64,000 bases of DNA from Butyricimonas muris (GCF_046365375.1 NZ_JBKEIT010000002.1:62001-126000); one strand, 5' to 3'; counted from the stretch's first letter, positions 17,626-26,152 are shown. Notes: generated by a model from the letters alone, not told the origin. Translations and numbers: made by a program.

Positions 17626-18989
17626 TCCGGTAACCTGATCTCTGTCGAGAACCCGTGAGGTTGTAAATCGCGAAAGAATATTTCTCCCTTGTGCATCTTC
17701 ACGATCTGGCACACTATACTTAACCCCAACCCGTGTTCCTGTCCCGGAAGTACATCCGGCAGACTGCCTTGCGCCAAAGTTTGTAGTTCCCGTAAGTATT
17801 CGGGAGAAACCCCGTCCCCGTTATCCGCCACGGTAAAACAGAACCGTCCCTTTTTATGTTTCAAGCTCAATGTCAATGTCGTCCCTTCCGGGGTATGTCG
17901 GATGCTATTGTAAAGCAGGTTATTGATTGCCCGCGCGAGTAGACGCGCATCCCCGTGCAGGACGGTGGATTCCATACCGGGAGCGATGATTGTCTCCACT
18001 TGGTAACGTTGCGTCCGGGGTTCATTGTTGAGAAAAGCGGCGATGGTCTGCCTGAAAAAAGTTACCGGGTGGAACGTTTCTTTCCGCGGTGTCCGGGTTC
18101 CGTTTTCCAGTTGGGAAAATAAATTCAGATCATCAATCAGTTCCCGTAGCTGAAGAGCTTGATTCCGGATATAAAGTGCCTGTTCCCGGGTTTCTTCCGG
18201 GGAGTAATTCCCCTCTTCCAGTTGTCCCGCCCGTGCGAGAATCACGGACAAGGGAGTACGCACGTCATGCGACACACCCGCTATCCAGTTCTCCCGGTAC
18301 ACGGAACGCTTGTGCAATATACCCGAAGTGCGGTTCAGGCAGGATGCCACGTCGGCAAACATCCCTTTCTCCTTTACTTGAACAGATTCCCCGTTAGACA
18401 ACTTTTGTATGCCCCCGAGTACCCCTTTCAGCGAACGCGACATCCGGTGGTCGATAAACACGTAGACAAGTATCAACACGAATATATTCCCGAAAATAAG
18501 CATGATATAGAGGACGGGAAAAAATTTCACTTCCGCTATCCGCTGCATACTATTATATCGCGCGTAACTGTCTTTCGGGTAACCCGCCACGAGAAGCCCG
18601 TCATCCTTTTTCCACGTCACCACGGGATAGTCTTTCAAGTAGAATTTTGCCATAGAGGAAATATCGCTCAGGGTGTACGTGTTGGGAATCTCTTTCGGGA
18701 GGTCAACTGCCCAGCGGATATTCCCCTTCTTGTCGTCCAGCAGCATCACCCACATCTGTTGCTCTTTTATCTGCACCAGAAGTAAGGAATCGAGTTGGAA
18801 ATTGTTGTCGTTTATTTGCAGCCTGTCCGCTATCTTCCGTATGAATTGCGCGGGTGGTTGCGAGCTGCCTGCCTTGAGGTAATAGTGAACGACGAGTGAA
18901 TACACGATCACGTTTATCGTGATTAGCAGGAAGGCACCGATCAGCACCCGTTTCCCGATTCGTTTAATGGAATGTTGCAGGTCGTTCAT
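17622..18989 (-). CDS. Two-component sensor histidine kinase
   Basis: A 455-residue membrane kinase. Transmembrane helices at about 12-35 and 157-179 bracket a periplasmic sensor domain of about 120 residues, followed by a HAMP-like linker. The phosphoacceptor is His241 in GVSHDVRTPLS, and the ATPase domain shows the N-box (NNLLYNSIRHTPEG), G1 (DNGDGVS) and G2 (HGLGLSIV) motifs. It follows the response regulator gene by 6 bp, making a standard pair. The signal is not identifiable; the divergent outer-membrane protein gene is the likely target. Confidence 0.93.
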   Translation of the reverse strand: MNDLQHSIKRIGKRVLIGAFLLITINVIVYSLVVHYYLKAGSSQPPAQFIRKIADRLQINDNNFQLDSLLLVQIKEQQMWVMLLDDKKGNIRWAVDLPKEIPNTYTLSDISSMAKFYLKDYPVVTWKKDDGLLVAGYPKDSYARYNSMQRIAEVKFFPVLYIMLIFGNIFVLILVYVFIDHRMSRSLKGVLGGIQKLSNGESVQVKEKGMFADVASCLNRTSGILHKRSVYRENWIAGVSHDVRTPLSVILARAGQLEEGNYSPEETREQALYIRNQALQLRELIDDLNLFSQLENGTRTPRKETFHPVTFFRQTIAAFLNNEPRTQRYQVETIIAPGMESTVLHGDARLLARAINNLLYNSIRHTPEGTTLTLSLKHKKGRFCFTVADNGDGVSPEYLRELQTLAQGSLPDVLPGQEHGLGLSIVCQIVKMHKGEIFFRDLQPHGFSTEIRLPD

Positions 18990-18995
18990 GGTGCG

Positions 18996-19697
18996 CTATA
19001 TTAAGAGTTTATAACCTAGCCCTTTGATCGTGATGAGGGAAACCGGGGCGGACGGGTTGTCTTCTATTTTCTCCCGGATACGCCTGATGTGCGCCATGAG
19101 CGAGTTCTCGTACCCGTACAGGTTGTCGCCCCATGCCTCTTCGCAGAGCGTATCGATCGTCACCACTCGGTTCGCCGATTTGTACAGTACGCCCAGTATA
19201 GCGTGTTCCCGTGCCGTCAGCGGGAATATCCTGCCTTGCCTGTTCACCTCTGCCTTGTCGAAATCAACGGTACAATCTGCCAGTTCCACCACGGTCTTTT
19301 CATTTTTGTACGAGCGGCGCAGGATTGCCGTCAACCGCGAGAGAAGCTCTTTAGGGAGAAAAGGCTTGGTCATGTAATCGTCACCCCCGGCGTCCAGTCC
19401 CATGAACATATCTTCCGGTTTATCCCGTGCCGTGAGGAAAAGAATGGGGATGTCCTTCATTTGCCGGATTTCCTTCATCAGCGAGAAACCGTCACCGTCG
19501 GGCAGGTTCACGTCCAGCACGGCGATATCCGGGAAGGAATACTTGCAGGACTTCAGCGCCTCGCTTGCCGTGCCTGCGGTCGTGATGGAGGTGAAACCGT
19601 CCCCGCGGAGAATACTCTCGATGAGTTCCAGTAATTGCCGTTCGTCGTCGACAACCAGAATATTCTTTCTTTTGATGAAATTGAATTCTTTGTCCAT
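18996..19697 (-). CDS. OmpR/PhoB-family response regulator
   Basis: A 233-residue regulator with a receiver domain (acidic pocket in ILVVDDERQ, phosphoacceptor Asp62 in AVLDVNLPDGDG, and KPFLPKELL near the end) and a C-terminal winged-helix DNA-binding domain (LTAREHAILGVLY ... LMAHIRRIREKIE ... TIKGLGYKL). The ATG at 19697 is preferred over a GTG at 19703. It is the first gene of the minus-strand pair with the histidine kinase. The gap to the divergent beta-barrel gene carries a -7 box for each direction and a three-unit 11-bp direct repeat that suits binding by this family. Confidence 0.93.
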   Translation of the reverse strand: MDKEFNFIKRKNILVVDDERQLLELIESILRGDGFTSITTAGTASEALKSCKYSFPDIAVLDVNLPDGDGFSLMKEIRQMKDIPILFLTARDKPEDMFMGLDAGGDDYMTKPFLPKELLSRLTAILRRSYKNEKTVVELADCTVDFDKAEVNRQGRIFPLTAREHAILGVLYKSANRVVTIDTLCEEAWGDNLYGYENSLMAHIRRIREKIEDNPSAPVSLITIKGLGYKLLI

Positions 19698-19723
19698 AAC
19701 CACGCTGTATCCTGATGTTTCTA

Positions 19724-19731
19724 CAAATTTA
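19724..19731 (-). promoter_or_regulatory. -7 box of the response regulator gene
   Basis: On the minus strand this reads TAAATTTG, matching TAnnTTTG, about 27 bp before the ATG at 19697. Confidence 0.55.
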
Positions 19732-19768
19732 AGGAAAATAAACGGGATATCGTGCGCCGGCGGTAAAA

Positions 19769-19801
19769 TGTAAGGTAAATGTAAGGATAGCGTAAACTGC
19801 C
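19769..19801 (+). promoter_or_regulatory. Three 11-bp direct repeats, likely response-regulator operator
   Basis: TGTAAGGTAAA (19769-19779), TGTAAGGATAG (19780-19790) and CGTAAACTGCC (19791-19801) share GTAA at exactly 11-bp intervals, one turn of the helix. OmpR/PhoB-family regulators bind such repeats as tandem dimers. The site lies 17 bp before the -7 box of the divergent beta-barrel gene, a position suited to activation. Confidence 0.6.
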
Positions 19802-19817
19802 TGCAAGGAAACTCGTG

Positions 19818-19825
19818 TATTTTTG
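19818..19825 (+). promoter_or_regulatory. -7 box of the outer-membrane beta-barrel gene
   Basis: TATTTTTG matches TAnnTTTG 17 bp before the ATG at 19842. No TTTG -33 element is visible; the direct repeats occupy that position, as expected for an activator-dependent promoter. Confidence 0.6.
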
Positions 19826-19841
19826 TTCAAAAACGAAACGG

Positions 19842-22301
19842 ATGGATCGAAGAAAATATTTGAGCTTGATTTTATTACTTTGCGTGACTTTGGCGGTTTA
19901 CGCGCAACCGAAGGAGAAAGGGGGCAGCGTGTCCGGTTGGTTGAAAGATAGTGTTACCTTGTTGCCCGTCGCTTATGCCACGGTACGAGTCGCGAGAGCG
20001 GAACGCCCGTCCGCTCCCGTGAAACTGACCGTGACCGACACGAACGGGTATTTTCGGGTGGCGGCACTTCAGCCGGGGAAATACACGGTGACTCTCTCGC
20101 ACGTGGGATTTCGGGCGGTGTCCCGTGAGTTTTCGCTCGGCACGAGGCAGGACGGGACAGAGCTGGGCATCCTGTACACGCGGGAAACGGCAGAGAGGCT
20201 CGGGGACGTGAACGTCACGGCTCAGAGGCTCCCGATAAAATTCGAGATAGACAAGATAACGTATGATGTCGAGTCTGATCCCGATGCCCGCGTGACGAGC
20301 ACGCTCGATATGTTGCGCAAAGTACCTCTCGTGACGGTTGACGGGGACGATAATATCGAACTGAACGGGAGCGGGTGTACCATATATATAAACGGGCGCC
20401 CTTCCGGCTTGATGAAACAGAAACCGGGGAAGGCGTTGAAAGGAATCCCGGCAACGGCGGTCAGAAAAATTGAGGTCATCACGAGTCCCGGGGCGAAGTA
20501 CGACGCCTCGGGGACGGGTGGAATTATCAATATTGAGATGGTGCGAGGCGGGTTGGAGGGGTATTCTGTTTTCGTGCAGGGTAACATGGACGATATCGGG
20601 AAATGGGGTGTCGCTTTGAGCGGGATGCTCAAGTACGACAAGTTATCGGCGTCCGGCTTTTTCTCCCATTATCCCAATTATCTTCGTGACGCGAGATATA
20701 ATTCCGTGTTGACAAACCTGAATGACACGGAATCGCACAACCTCTATTCGGGAGTGCGCGGTAAGGTTCGTGAACCGGCATCGTACATTAACGCGGAGAT
20801 AAGCTACGAGGCGGACTCTCTGAATCTCTTGACTTTCACCTTGTCATCCCGTCGGTACGAGATTATCCGTGAAGCCGCGGAGCGGGACGAGATGCAGCGG
20901 GAAGATGCCTCCCCCGTGTACCGTTATCGCGCGACCGAAAAGTCGAAAACAAATAACGGGGGAACGGAAGCGACCTTCAATTACCAACGGACTTTCCGGA
21001 AACCGGAACAACTCTTCACGCTTTCTTACATGTACAACTATATTCCATCGGGAGGGTACAATCACCGGTATATGTTCGACTTTTGGAAAGATAACGCGCA
21101 AGTCACCTTCTCGCCTTACGATATCCGGGATGAGAACAAGGCACGGTCGGACGAGCATACCGTTCAGGCGGATTACGTTCATCCGTTCGATACCTTACAG
21201 ACCTTGGAATGCGGGTTGAAATACATTCGTCGCACCGCTTCCAGCAAGGGAATCTATAAACGTCGGGAAGACCCGGGAGAAGCTTGGGAATCGCTTCCGG
21301 CAAGGGAAGAGAGATTCCTGCACGTGCAGAATATTTACGCCGCTTACCTGACGTATGCCTTGAAATATCGTAAATTCGGGCTGAAAGCCGGGGTACGCCT
21401 CGAACGTGCCGCGTTTGATGTCGCCTTACACTCGCGAACGGAGCCGGATTTTGACGCCGGTTTCACGGACGTGATTCCTTCCGTGACGTTTTCGTTGCAG
21501 GTAACCCCGACACGTGTCTGGAAAGTCGGCTACAACACGCGTGTCATGCGTCCGGGGATACAGCACCTCAATCCTTATCGCTCGGAAACCAACGCCAGCG
21601 TGGTATCATACGGGAACAGCCGTTTGAAATCGGAACGTTTTCATATCGTGAGTTTGGGATTCAGTACCTTTACTCCCGCGTGGATGATAAATACCAGCGT
21701 CGAGTATCGTTACTCGGGTAATTCCATCCGTGCCTACACCTTCATGGAGAACGGTCGGAAAGTGAATACCTTCGGGAATATCGGGCAAGAGAACAGCGTG
21801 ACGCTCAATCTTTTCATGAACGCTAACTTGGGCGGCAAGACGAGTTTGCGGGTAAACGGGAATGTCGGTTACATCGACCTCGACAGTCGCGAAATCCGTT
21901 CCGTCGCGCATGGCTGGCAATACTCGGCGACCGCGGTCGTGCAGCAAAACTTGTGGTGGGGCATCCGGTGCAGCGCTTACGGGGGATATTTCGGTTCCCG
22001 TGTCCGCCTTCAATACGATTCCGACGGTTACTACTACTACGCGCTCACGTTGAACAAGAGTTTTCTGAAAGACAGGCTCACTTTCTCTTGCAGTGGCAAC
22101 AATTTCGCCGACGGCCTGCGCCGTTTGAAAGGAGTGGTGTCCGCCCCGGGATATATCCAGCATCACGAGAACGTGCTGCAATACCGGAGTTTTAATTTCA
22201 GCCTGTCCTACCGCATCGGCAACCTGCGGGCAACCGTGAAAAAGGTAAAACGGGGAATCGTGAACGACGACGTGAAGCGGGAGGACGCATCCGCAAAATA
22301 G
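19842..22301 (+). CDS. Outer-membrane beta-barrel family protein (TonB-dependent receptor-like)
   Basis: An 819-residue outer-membrane protein with a signal peptide (LLLCVTLAVYAQ), a carboxypeptidase-regulatory-like domain (about 30-110, SGWLKDSVTLLPVAYATVRV and NGYFRVAALQPGKYTVTLSHVGF), a plug-like region (VTSTLDMLRKVPLVTVDGDDNIELNG and KIEVITSPGAKYDASGTGGIINIEM) and a large barrel of the Bacteroidetes outer-membrane beta-barrel type (PF14905-like). It has no SusD partner. The ATG at 19842 is chosen because the -7 box lies over the earlier possible start. Divergence from a two-component system suggests direct control by it. The transported compound is unknown. Confidence 0.85.
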   Translation: MDRRKYLSLILLLCVTLAVYAQPKEKGGSVSGWLKDSVTLLPVAYATVRVARAERPSAPVKLTVTDTNGYFRVAALQPGKYTVTLSHVGFRAVSREFSLGTRQDGTELGILYTRETAERLGDVNVTAQRLPIKFEIDKITYDVESDPDARVTSTLDMLRKVPLVTVDGDDNIELNGSGCTIYINGRPSGLMKQKPGKALKGIPATAVRKIEVITSPGAKYDASGTGGIINIEMVRGGLEGYSVFVQGNMDDIGKWGVALSGMLKYDKLSASGFFSHYPNYLRDARYNSVLTNLNDTESHNLYSGVRGKVREPASYINAEISYEADSLNLLTFTLSSRRYEIIREAAERDEMQREDASPVYRYRATEKSKTNNGGTEATFNYQRTFRKPEQLFTLSYMYNYIPSGGYNHRYMFDFWKDNAQVTFSPYDIRDENKARSDEHTVQADYVHPFDTLQTLECGLKYIRRTASSKGIYKRREDPGEAWESLPAREERFLHVQNIYAAYLTYALKYRKFGLKAGVRLERAAFDVALHSRTEPDFDAGFTDVIPSVTFSLQVTPTRVWKVGYNTRVMRPGIQHLNPYRSETNASVVSYGNSRLKSERFHIVSLGFSTFTPAWMINTSVEYRYSGNSIRAYTFMENGRKVNTFGNIGQENSVTLNLFMNANLGGKTSLRVNGNVGYIDLDSREIRSVAHGWQYSATAVVQQNLWWGIRCSAYGGYFGSRVRLQYDSDGYYYYALTLNKSFLKDRLTFSCSGNNFADGLRRLKGVVSAPGYIQHHENVLQYRSFNFSLSYRIGNLRATVKKVKRGIVNDDVKREDASAK

Positions 22302-22321
22302 GATGCATCCCCGTTTCTCTT

Positions 22322-22960
22322 TTACTCGTGTTTCACCTCCGTGTATGCCGTTCGGGAAGCCCGCGTGTTGAGAGGCGATACCGCGAAGACGTAAGCGATG
22401 ATGCTTTCCGGCTGAAACTTCTTGTGGAGCGGGAAATCCGCTTTGCCGGGTTCTCCTCGTTTGCCCAGCGGATAGACGATATCTTTTTTCGCTTTTTGGT
22501 CGAAAATAGCAAGAAATAAGTCATCCTTGTCTTTTGCCACGGGAGAAAGCGGTTGTCGGAACCATTCGGCGTGGATGCGTCTTTCCCCGTCGTTGCAGGT
22601 GACCGCCACCGTGGGCGGGAGCAGGTTGCCCGTCGAGCAGGTGATACGCTCCGGGTGAATCGTCACGGCGAGCGTTTCCTCGTCTACCTCCACGGCGTTC
22701 TGGTTTGTCCCGATGAAGGCGGCGCGAGCCGTTGACCACGATTGTCCCCGGAAGCTCGCTTGCAACGTGTTGCAAAAGCGGAAGGATAGCTTGGATAGCG
22801 TGGCGAATCGTACCTGTTGCACCCGTTGTGCGGGAGATTGTTTCTTTTTTTTGCTGAAAATCTTGCCCTTGGCCACGTTTTTTCCCTTGTACTGGCACAT
22901 GGTTACGTTGCCCACGGAGCCCGATGCTTTATCGAATAGATTGGATTGAAATATTGCCAT
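22322..22960 (-). CDS. DUF6266-like protein A
   Basis: A 212-residue protein beginning MAIFQSNLFDKASGSVGNV, followed by CQYKGKNVAKGKIF. This opening (short glycine-rich start, then a Y/W-K-G-K/L-N-V/Y element) resembles the DUF6266 family of Bacteroidetes, whose function is unknown. No signal peptide, transmembrane segment or catalytic motif is visible. The frame is open far upstream, but the longer N-terminus translates the repeat array at 22970-23130 and is unlikely to be real. It lies downstream of a second member of the same apparent family. Confidence 0.6.
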   Translation of the reverse strand: MAIFQSNLFDKASGSVGNVTMCQYKGKNVAKGKIFSKKKKQSPAQRVQQVRFATLSKLSFRFCNTLQASFRGQSWSTARAAFIGTNQNAVEVDEETLAVTIHPERITCSTGNLLPPTVAVTCNDGERRIHAEWFRQPLSPVAKDKDDLFLAIFDQKAKKDIVYPLGKRGEPGKADFPLHKKFQPESIIAYVFAVSPLNTRASRTAYTEVKHE

Positions 22961-22969
22961 GATAAATAG

Positions 22970-23130
22970 GTTTATAAGGTTTATAAAGTTTGTAAGGTTC
23001 ATAAAGTGATGGCGGTTCGTAAAGTTTGTAAGGTTCACCGGGTCACGTGACCTGTAATCATGACTTGTATAAATCATGAACTTTATAAACTTTAGGAGCC
23101 GGAGGCCCAGCTTTATGAACTTTATAGACC
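22970..23130. repeat. Degenerate AT-rich repeat array arranged around a palindrome
   Basis: The spacer between the two DUF6266-like genes consists of related short units such as GTTTATAAAGTTTGTAAGG and GTTCATAAAG on the left, and their reverse complements (CTTTATGAAC, CTTTATAAAC) on the right. The perfect 12-bp palindrome GGTCACGTGACC lies at the centre (23041-23052). The whole block is therefore an imperfect long inverted repeat. Confidence 0.6.
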
Positions 23131-23131
23131 G

Positions 23132-23153
23132 GAGGTGTGTCAATACACACCTC
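23132..23153 (-). promoter_or_regulatory. Hairpin over the stop codon of DUF6266-like gene B
   Basis: GAGGTGTGT (23132-23140) and ACACACCTC (23145-23153) form a perfect 9-bp stem with loop CAAT, covering the last codons and stop of the upstream gene. No T-run follows on the minus strand. It may limit read-through or protect the 3' end of the first cistron. Confidence 0.4.
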
Positions 23154-23793
23154 TTAGTGGCACGTTGAAATAAGTGCTGTTCGAGAATCCATCCCGTGTC
23201 GTGTTCACGAAAAACGCGTACACGTGCGCTTCCCTCGCGAGGGGTTGCTCCAGCGTGATTGCCGCCGTGCCATCCTCTCGGGTAATTCCCGTGTGGTCGA
23301 TAATCTCCACCCGGAACGGCTCGTGGTCATAGATCACTGCCAGCGCCAACTCGTCCCTGTTGCGGCGGTAGTTACTCCACGGGGCGGGTTCCCAAGTCAG
23401 TGAAAGCGTACCCGCGGGTGCTTCCTGTCGGCGCAATTGGAACGGTGTCTGTAATACGCCCCGTGTGAGGTGTAGTAGTTGGAAATCTCCTACCGTGCAG
23501 TCCGTGCTGTATGCTTGGAGATTGGTGCTAATGAATAAGTTGTATCCCGACGAGATTTCTTTTCGGGTAGCTTCCATGCGCCATGCGTGGCACAGGTATG
23601 TCTCCTTTATTGATTGATACAACGTGACTACCGCTGCCAGACGTGCGTTTTGTGCTGCCCGGGTGGGTGATCCTGCGTTACCGTCATACGAGGGCAATGC
23701 CCTGCCGAATGTTTTCTTGCCTTTTTGGAAAATAACCATTCCCTTGTATTTCCCCTTGGCGTCTTTTAGTGCTCCTGATTTAATTTCTACCAT
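23140..23793 (-). CDS. DUF6266-like protein B
   Basis: A 217-residue protein (MVEIKSGALKDAKGKYKGMV, then FQKGKKTFGRALPSYDG) that shares the general plan of its downstream neighbour: a short lysine/glycine-rich start, a helical middle (QNARLAAVVTLYQSIKET) and a C-terminal beta-rich part with ELALAVIYDHEPF and EAHVYAFFVNTTRDGFSNSTYF. I regard it as a DUF6266-like paralogue; no function is known and none is suggested by motifs. The pair is co-directional, with the repeat array between the two coding regions. Confidence 0.6.
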   Translation of the reverse strand: MVEIKSGALKDAKGKYKGMVIFQKGKKTFGRALPSYDGNAGSPTRAAQNARLAAVVTLYQSIKETYLCHAWRMEATRKEISSGYNLFISTNLQAYSTDCTVGDFQLLHLTRGVLQTPFQLRRQEAPAGTLSLTWEPAPWSNYRRNRDELALAVIYDHEPFRVEIIDHTGITREDGTAAITLEQPLAREAHVYAFFVNTTRDGFSNSTYFNVPLRGVY

Positions 23794-24140
23794 AATGTTA
23801 CTTTTAATTATTACCTAATACCCCTCGTTCCATCTACTTTGCCTTTTCATAGGCACTTTAAAGATACTACCGGAAGGATGGTTTGTCAAGTTAAATTTAT
23901 ATATTTTTCATTAAAACGTGGGCTAGGTGTGGGCGAACATCAGGCGAATAACAGGCGAAGCCTTTAGTCAACTGCCTGAAAGTTTGGTAAAATCCACCCC
24001 CGGGGGTAAGATAGGACACGGGAATGGGTTGATTTCGGGTGTTAGCGGGTGAGGATGAAATCCGGATTTTGCGGGATAAGAGAGAAGGGTATGTCGAAAC
24101 ACACCCTTCCCGAATGAAAAATTTATTGAAAACGAGGTTT
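23794..24140. other. Intergenic region with a terminator and a palindrome
   Basis: About 350 bp without a gene. It contains the 12-bp palindrome ACCCCCGGGGGT (23996-24007), several GGCGAA/CAGGCGAA repeats near 23930-23960, and the terminator of the GGGtGRT gene at 24084-24109. No clear promoter is visible for DUF6266-like gene B. Confidence 0.5.
24084..24109 (-). terminator. UUCG-loop terminator after the GGGtGRT gene
   Basis: On the minus strand GAAGGGTGTGT and ACATACCCTTC form an 11-bp stem (one G-U pair) closed by the stable tetraloop TTCG. A pyrimidine-rich TCTCTCTT follows. It lies about 30 bp past the stop codon at 24141. Confidence 0.65.
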
Positions 24141-25139
24141 TTATTTCATTGCTTCCTCGATGGAAACGGCAACAGCAACAGTGGCACCCACCATCGGGTT
24201 GTTTCCCATGCCGAGGAATCCCATCATCTCCACGTGAGCGGGGACGGACGAGGAGCCGGCGAATTGCGCGTCACCGTGCATGCGTCCCAGCGTGTCGGTG
24301 AAACCGTAGCTGGCGGGACCCGCTGCCATGTTGTCCGGGTGCAGGGTACGTCCGGTACCACCACCGGAAGCCACGGAGAAGTATTTCTTCCCGGTTTCCA
24401 TGCACTCTTTCTTGTAAGTGCCGGCAACGGGATGTTGGAAACGGGTCGGGTTCGTGGAGTTTCCGGTGATGGATACATCCACGCCCTCGTGGCGCATGAT
24501 GGCAACACCTTCCCGAACGTCGTCGGCGCCGTAGCATCTCACTTGCGCGCGTTCTCCCTTGGAATAGGCTTTCTCCCGCACGATTTTCAATTCTCCCGTG
24601 TAGTAATCAAATTCGGTCTGCACGTAAGTGAAACCGTTGATACGGGAAATAATCATGGCGGCGTCTTTACCCAACCCGTTGAGGATTACCTGCAAGGGTT
24701 GCTGGCGTACCTTGTTGGCGGATTTGGCGATACCGATAGCGCCTTCTGCCGCGGCGAAAGACTCGTGCCCGGCAAGGAACGCGAAGCATTTCGTTTCCTC
24801 GCGAAGCAACATGGCGGCAAGATTGCCGTGTCCCAATCCTACCTTGCGGTCGGCGGCAACGGAACCCGGTATGCAGAAGGACTGCAAGCCCTCGCCGATA
24901 GCCTCGGCTGCCTCGGCTGCTTTCTTGCATCCTTTTTTAATGGCGATAGCCGCACCTACAACGTAAGCCCATGCCGCGTTTTCGAAGGCGATGGGCTGAA
25001 TTTCTTTACACATTTTGTACGGGTCGATTCCTTTCGCGTCACAGATAGCCTTTGCCTCGTCGATGTCCTTGATCCCGTGTGTATTTAATACCGCGTTGAT
25101 TTGATTTATCCGGCGGTCGTAACTTTCAAATAAAGCCAT
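24141..25139 (-). CDS. GGGtGRT family protein
   Basis: A 332-residue protein that carries the family's name motif, GGGTGRT, at residues 259-265. The family is encoded mainly in anaerobes; its biochemical role is not established, though it is regularly linked with iron-sulfur cluster genes, as here. Conserved-looking cysteines include Cys44, Cys71, Cys89 and Cys118. There is no signal peptide, so it should be cytosolic. The start MALFESYDRR at 25139 is preferred to an upstream ATG that would translate an AT-rich repeat. The gene follows the NifU-like scaffold gene on the same strand by 88 bp. Confidence 0.88.
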   Translation of the reverse strand: MALFESYDRRINQINAVLNTHGIKDIDEAKAICDAKGIDPYKMCKEIQPIAFENAAWAYVVGAAIAIKKGCKKAAEAAEAIGEGLQSFCIPGSVAADRKVGLGHGNLAAMLLREETKCFAFLAGHESFAAAEGAIGIAKSANKVRQQPLQVILNGLGKDAAMIISRINGFTYVQTEFDYYTGELKIVREKAYSKGERAQVRCYGADDVREGVAIMRHEGVDVSITGNSTNPTRFQHPVAGTYKKECMETGKKYFSVASGGGTGRTLHPDNMAAGPASYGFTDTLGRMHGDAQFAGSSSVPAHVEMMGFLGMGNNPMVGATVAVAVSIEEAMK

Positions 25140-25140
25140 A

Positions 25141-25212
25141 ATAATTTTAGATTTAATGATTTTAGATTTTAGATTGAAAAATGGCATTTTGAATTTAAAA
25201 TCTAAAATTTAA
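25141..25212. repeat. AT-rich repeats between the NifU-like and GGGtGRT genes
   Basis: Repeated ATTTTAGATT units on the left face AAAATCTAAAATT on the right, so the spacer forms an imperfect AT-rich inverted repeat. Short repeats of this kind are frequent between Bacteroidales genes. Confidence 0.5.
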
Positions 25213-25227
25213 AATTAGTGAATTGAT

Positions 25228-25920
25228 TTATTCTTGCCGCGGGTCGATGTATTTAACGGCTTCCGCGAAGCGACCGTAGCTGCCTTTGGCCTTGTCAACC
25301 GCTTCTTTCGGGTCGATACCTTTTTTCAGCATGTCGGTGAATTTGCCGAGGTGGATGAACTCGTAGCCGATGACTTCACCGTCCTCGTCCAATCCCATGC
25401 GGGTAACGTATCCCTCTGCCATTTCGAGATAGCGGGTTCCTTTGGCGCGTGTCCCGAACATGGTGCCCACTTGGCTGCGCATTCCTTTGCCCAAGTCTTC
25501 AAGGCTGGCACCGATGGGAAGACCACCCTCGGAGAAGGCGCTTTGGCTGCGCCCGTACACGATTTGCAGGAACAGTTCGCGCATGGCGGTGTTGATGGCG
25601 TCGCAAACCAAGTCCGTGTTCAACGCTTCCAACAGGGTTTTGCCGGGAAGGATTTCAGACGCCATGGCGGCGGAATGGGTCATCCCGGAGCAACCGATGG
25701 TTTCCACGAGGGCTTCCTCGATGATGCCGTCCTTGATGTTCAAGGTCAGTTTGCATGCCCCTTGTTGCGGTGCACACCAGCCGATACCGTGGGTCAGACC
25801 CGAAATGTCCTTGATTTCTTTGGAACGAACCCATTTTCCCTCTTCCGGGATGGGTGCCGGACCGTGATTAGGTCCTTTTTTCACAACACACATGTGTTGT
25901 ACTTCATGCGAGTAAATCAT
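25228..25920 (-). CDS. Iron-sulfur cluster assembly scaffold protein, NifU-like
   Basis: A 230-residue protein with NifU-N/IscU-like features: cysteines at 49 (GIGWCAPQQGAC), 56, 77 (TIGCSGMT) and 106 (TDLVCDAIN), the last two spaced like the cluster-binding cysteines of scaffold proteins. It would assemble Fe-S clusters in the cytosol. The ATG at 25920 (MIYSHEVQHM) is chosen because a TAATTTTG promoter box overlaps any earlier start. It is the first gene of a two-gene unit with the GGGtGRT gene, a pairing found repeatedly in anaerobes. Confidence 0.82.
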   Translation of the reverse strand: MIYSHEVQHMCVVKKGPNHGPAPIPEEGKWVRSKEIKDISGLTHGIGWCAPQQGACKLTLNIKDGIIEEALVETIGCSGMTHSAAMASEILPGKTLLEALNTDLVCDAINTAMRELFLQIVYGRSQSAFSEGGLPIGASLEDLGKGMRSQVGTMFGTRAKGTRYLEMAEGYVTRMGLDEDGEVIGYEFIHLGKFTDMLKKGIDPKEAVDKAKGSYGRFAEAVKYIDPRQE

Positions 25921-25977
25921 TGTCTTTGTTTTTGATTGATATATTGTTAAATACCTTGTCGTAATCCTAAACGCGGA

Positions 25978-25985
25978 CAAAATTA
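25978..25985 (-). promoter_or_regulatory. -7 box of the NifU-like/GGGtGRT operon
   Basis: On the minus strand this reads TAATTTTG, an exact TAnnTTTG match, about 57 bp before the ATG at 25920. Confidence 0.6.
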
Positions 25986-26100
25986 ACACATTTGTTCCGG
26001 ATAAAAAACATCTTATAAAACATATAATTGTGCATACGTTTGCGTTTCAATATGTTGATATATAATTATTTGTTGTTCGTGACGAAAAGTTCGGGGTAAA

Positions 26101-26132
26101 TTTGGCATTTTGCTTGTTTATACCTAATTTTG
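26101..26132 (+). promoter_or_regulatory. Full-consensus Bacteroidetes promoter before a small ORF
   Basis: TTTG at 26101-26104, a 20-bp spacer, and TAATTTTG at 26125-26132 give a complete -33/-7 match. It lies 21 bp before the ATG of a 33-codon ORF and about 205 bp before sigma gene 2. Confidence 0.65.
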
Positions 26133-26152
26133 GTAAGTTAAACAACGCGTGT

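Noticed and set aside
22961..23143. N-terminal extension of DUF6266-like protein A
   Set aside because: It would translate the degenerate repeat array into NLTNF-like repeats and overlap the upstream gene; the ATG at 22960 gives a family-like start.
23996..24007. Palindrome ACCCCCGGGGGT as an operator
   Set aside because: Single occurrence with no promoter element near it; too little to support a binding site.
24039..25088. 349-codon open frame antisense to the GGGtGRT gene
   Set aside because: Covers the UUCG terminator and a gene with a defined family signature; no domain recognised.
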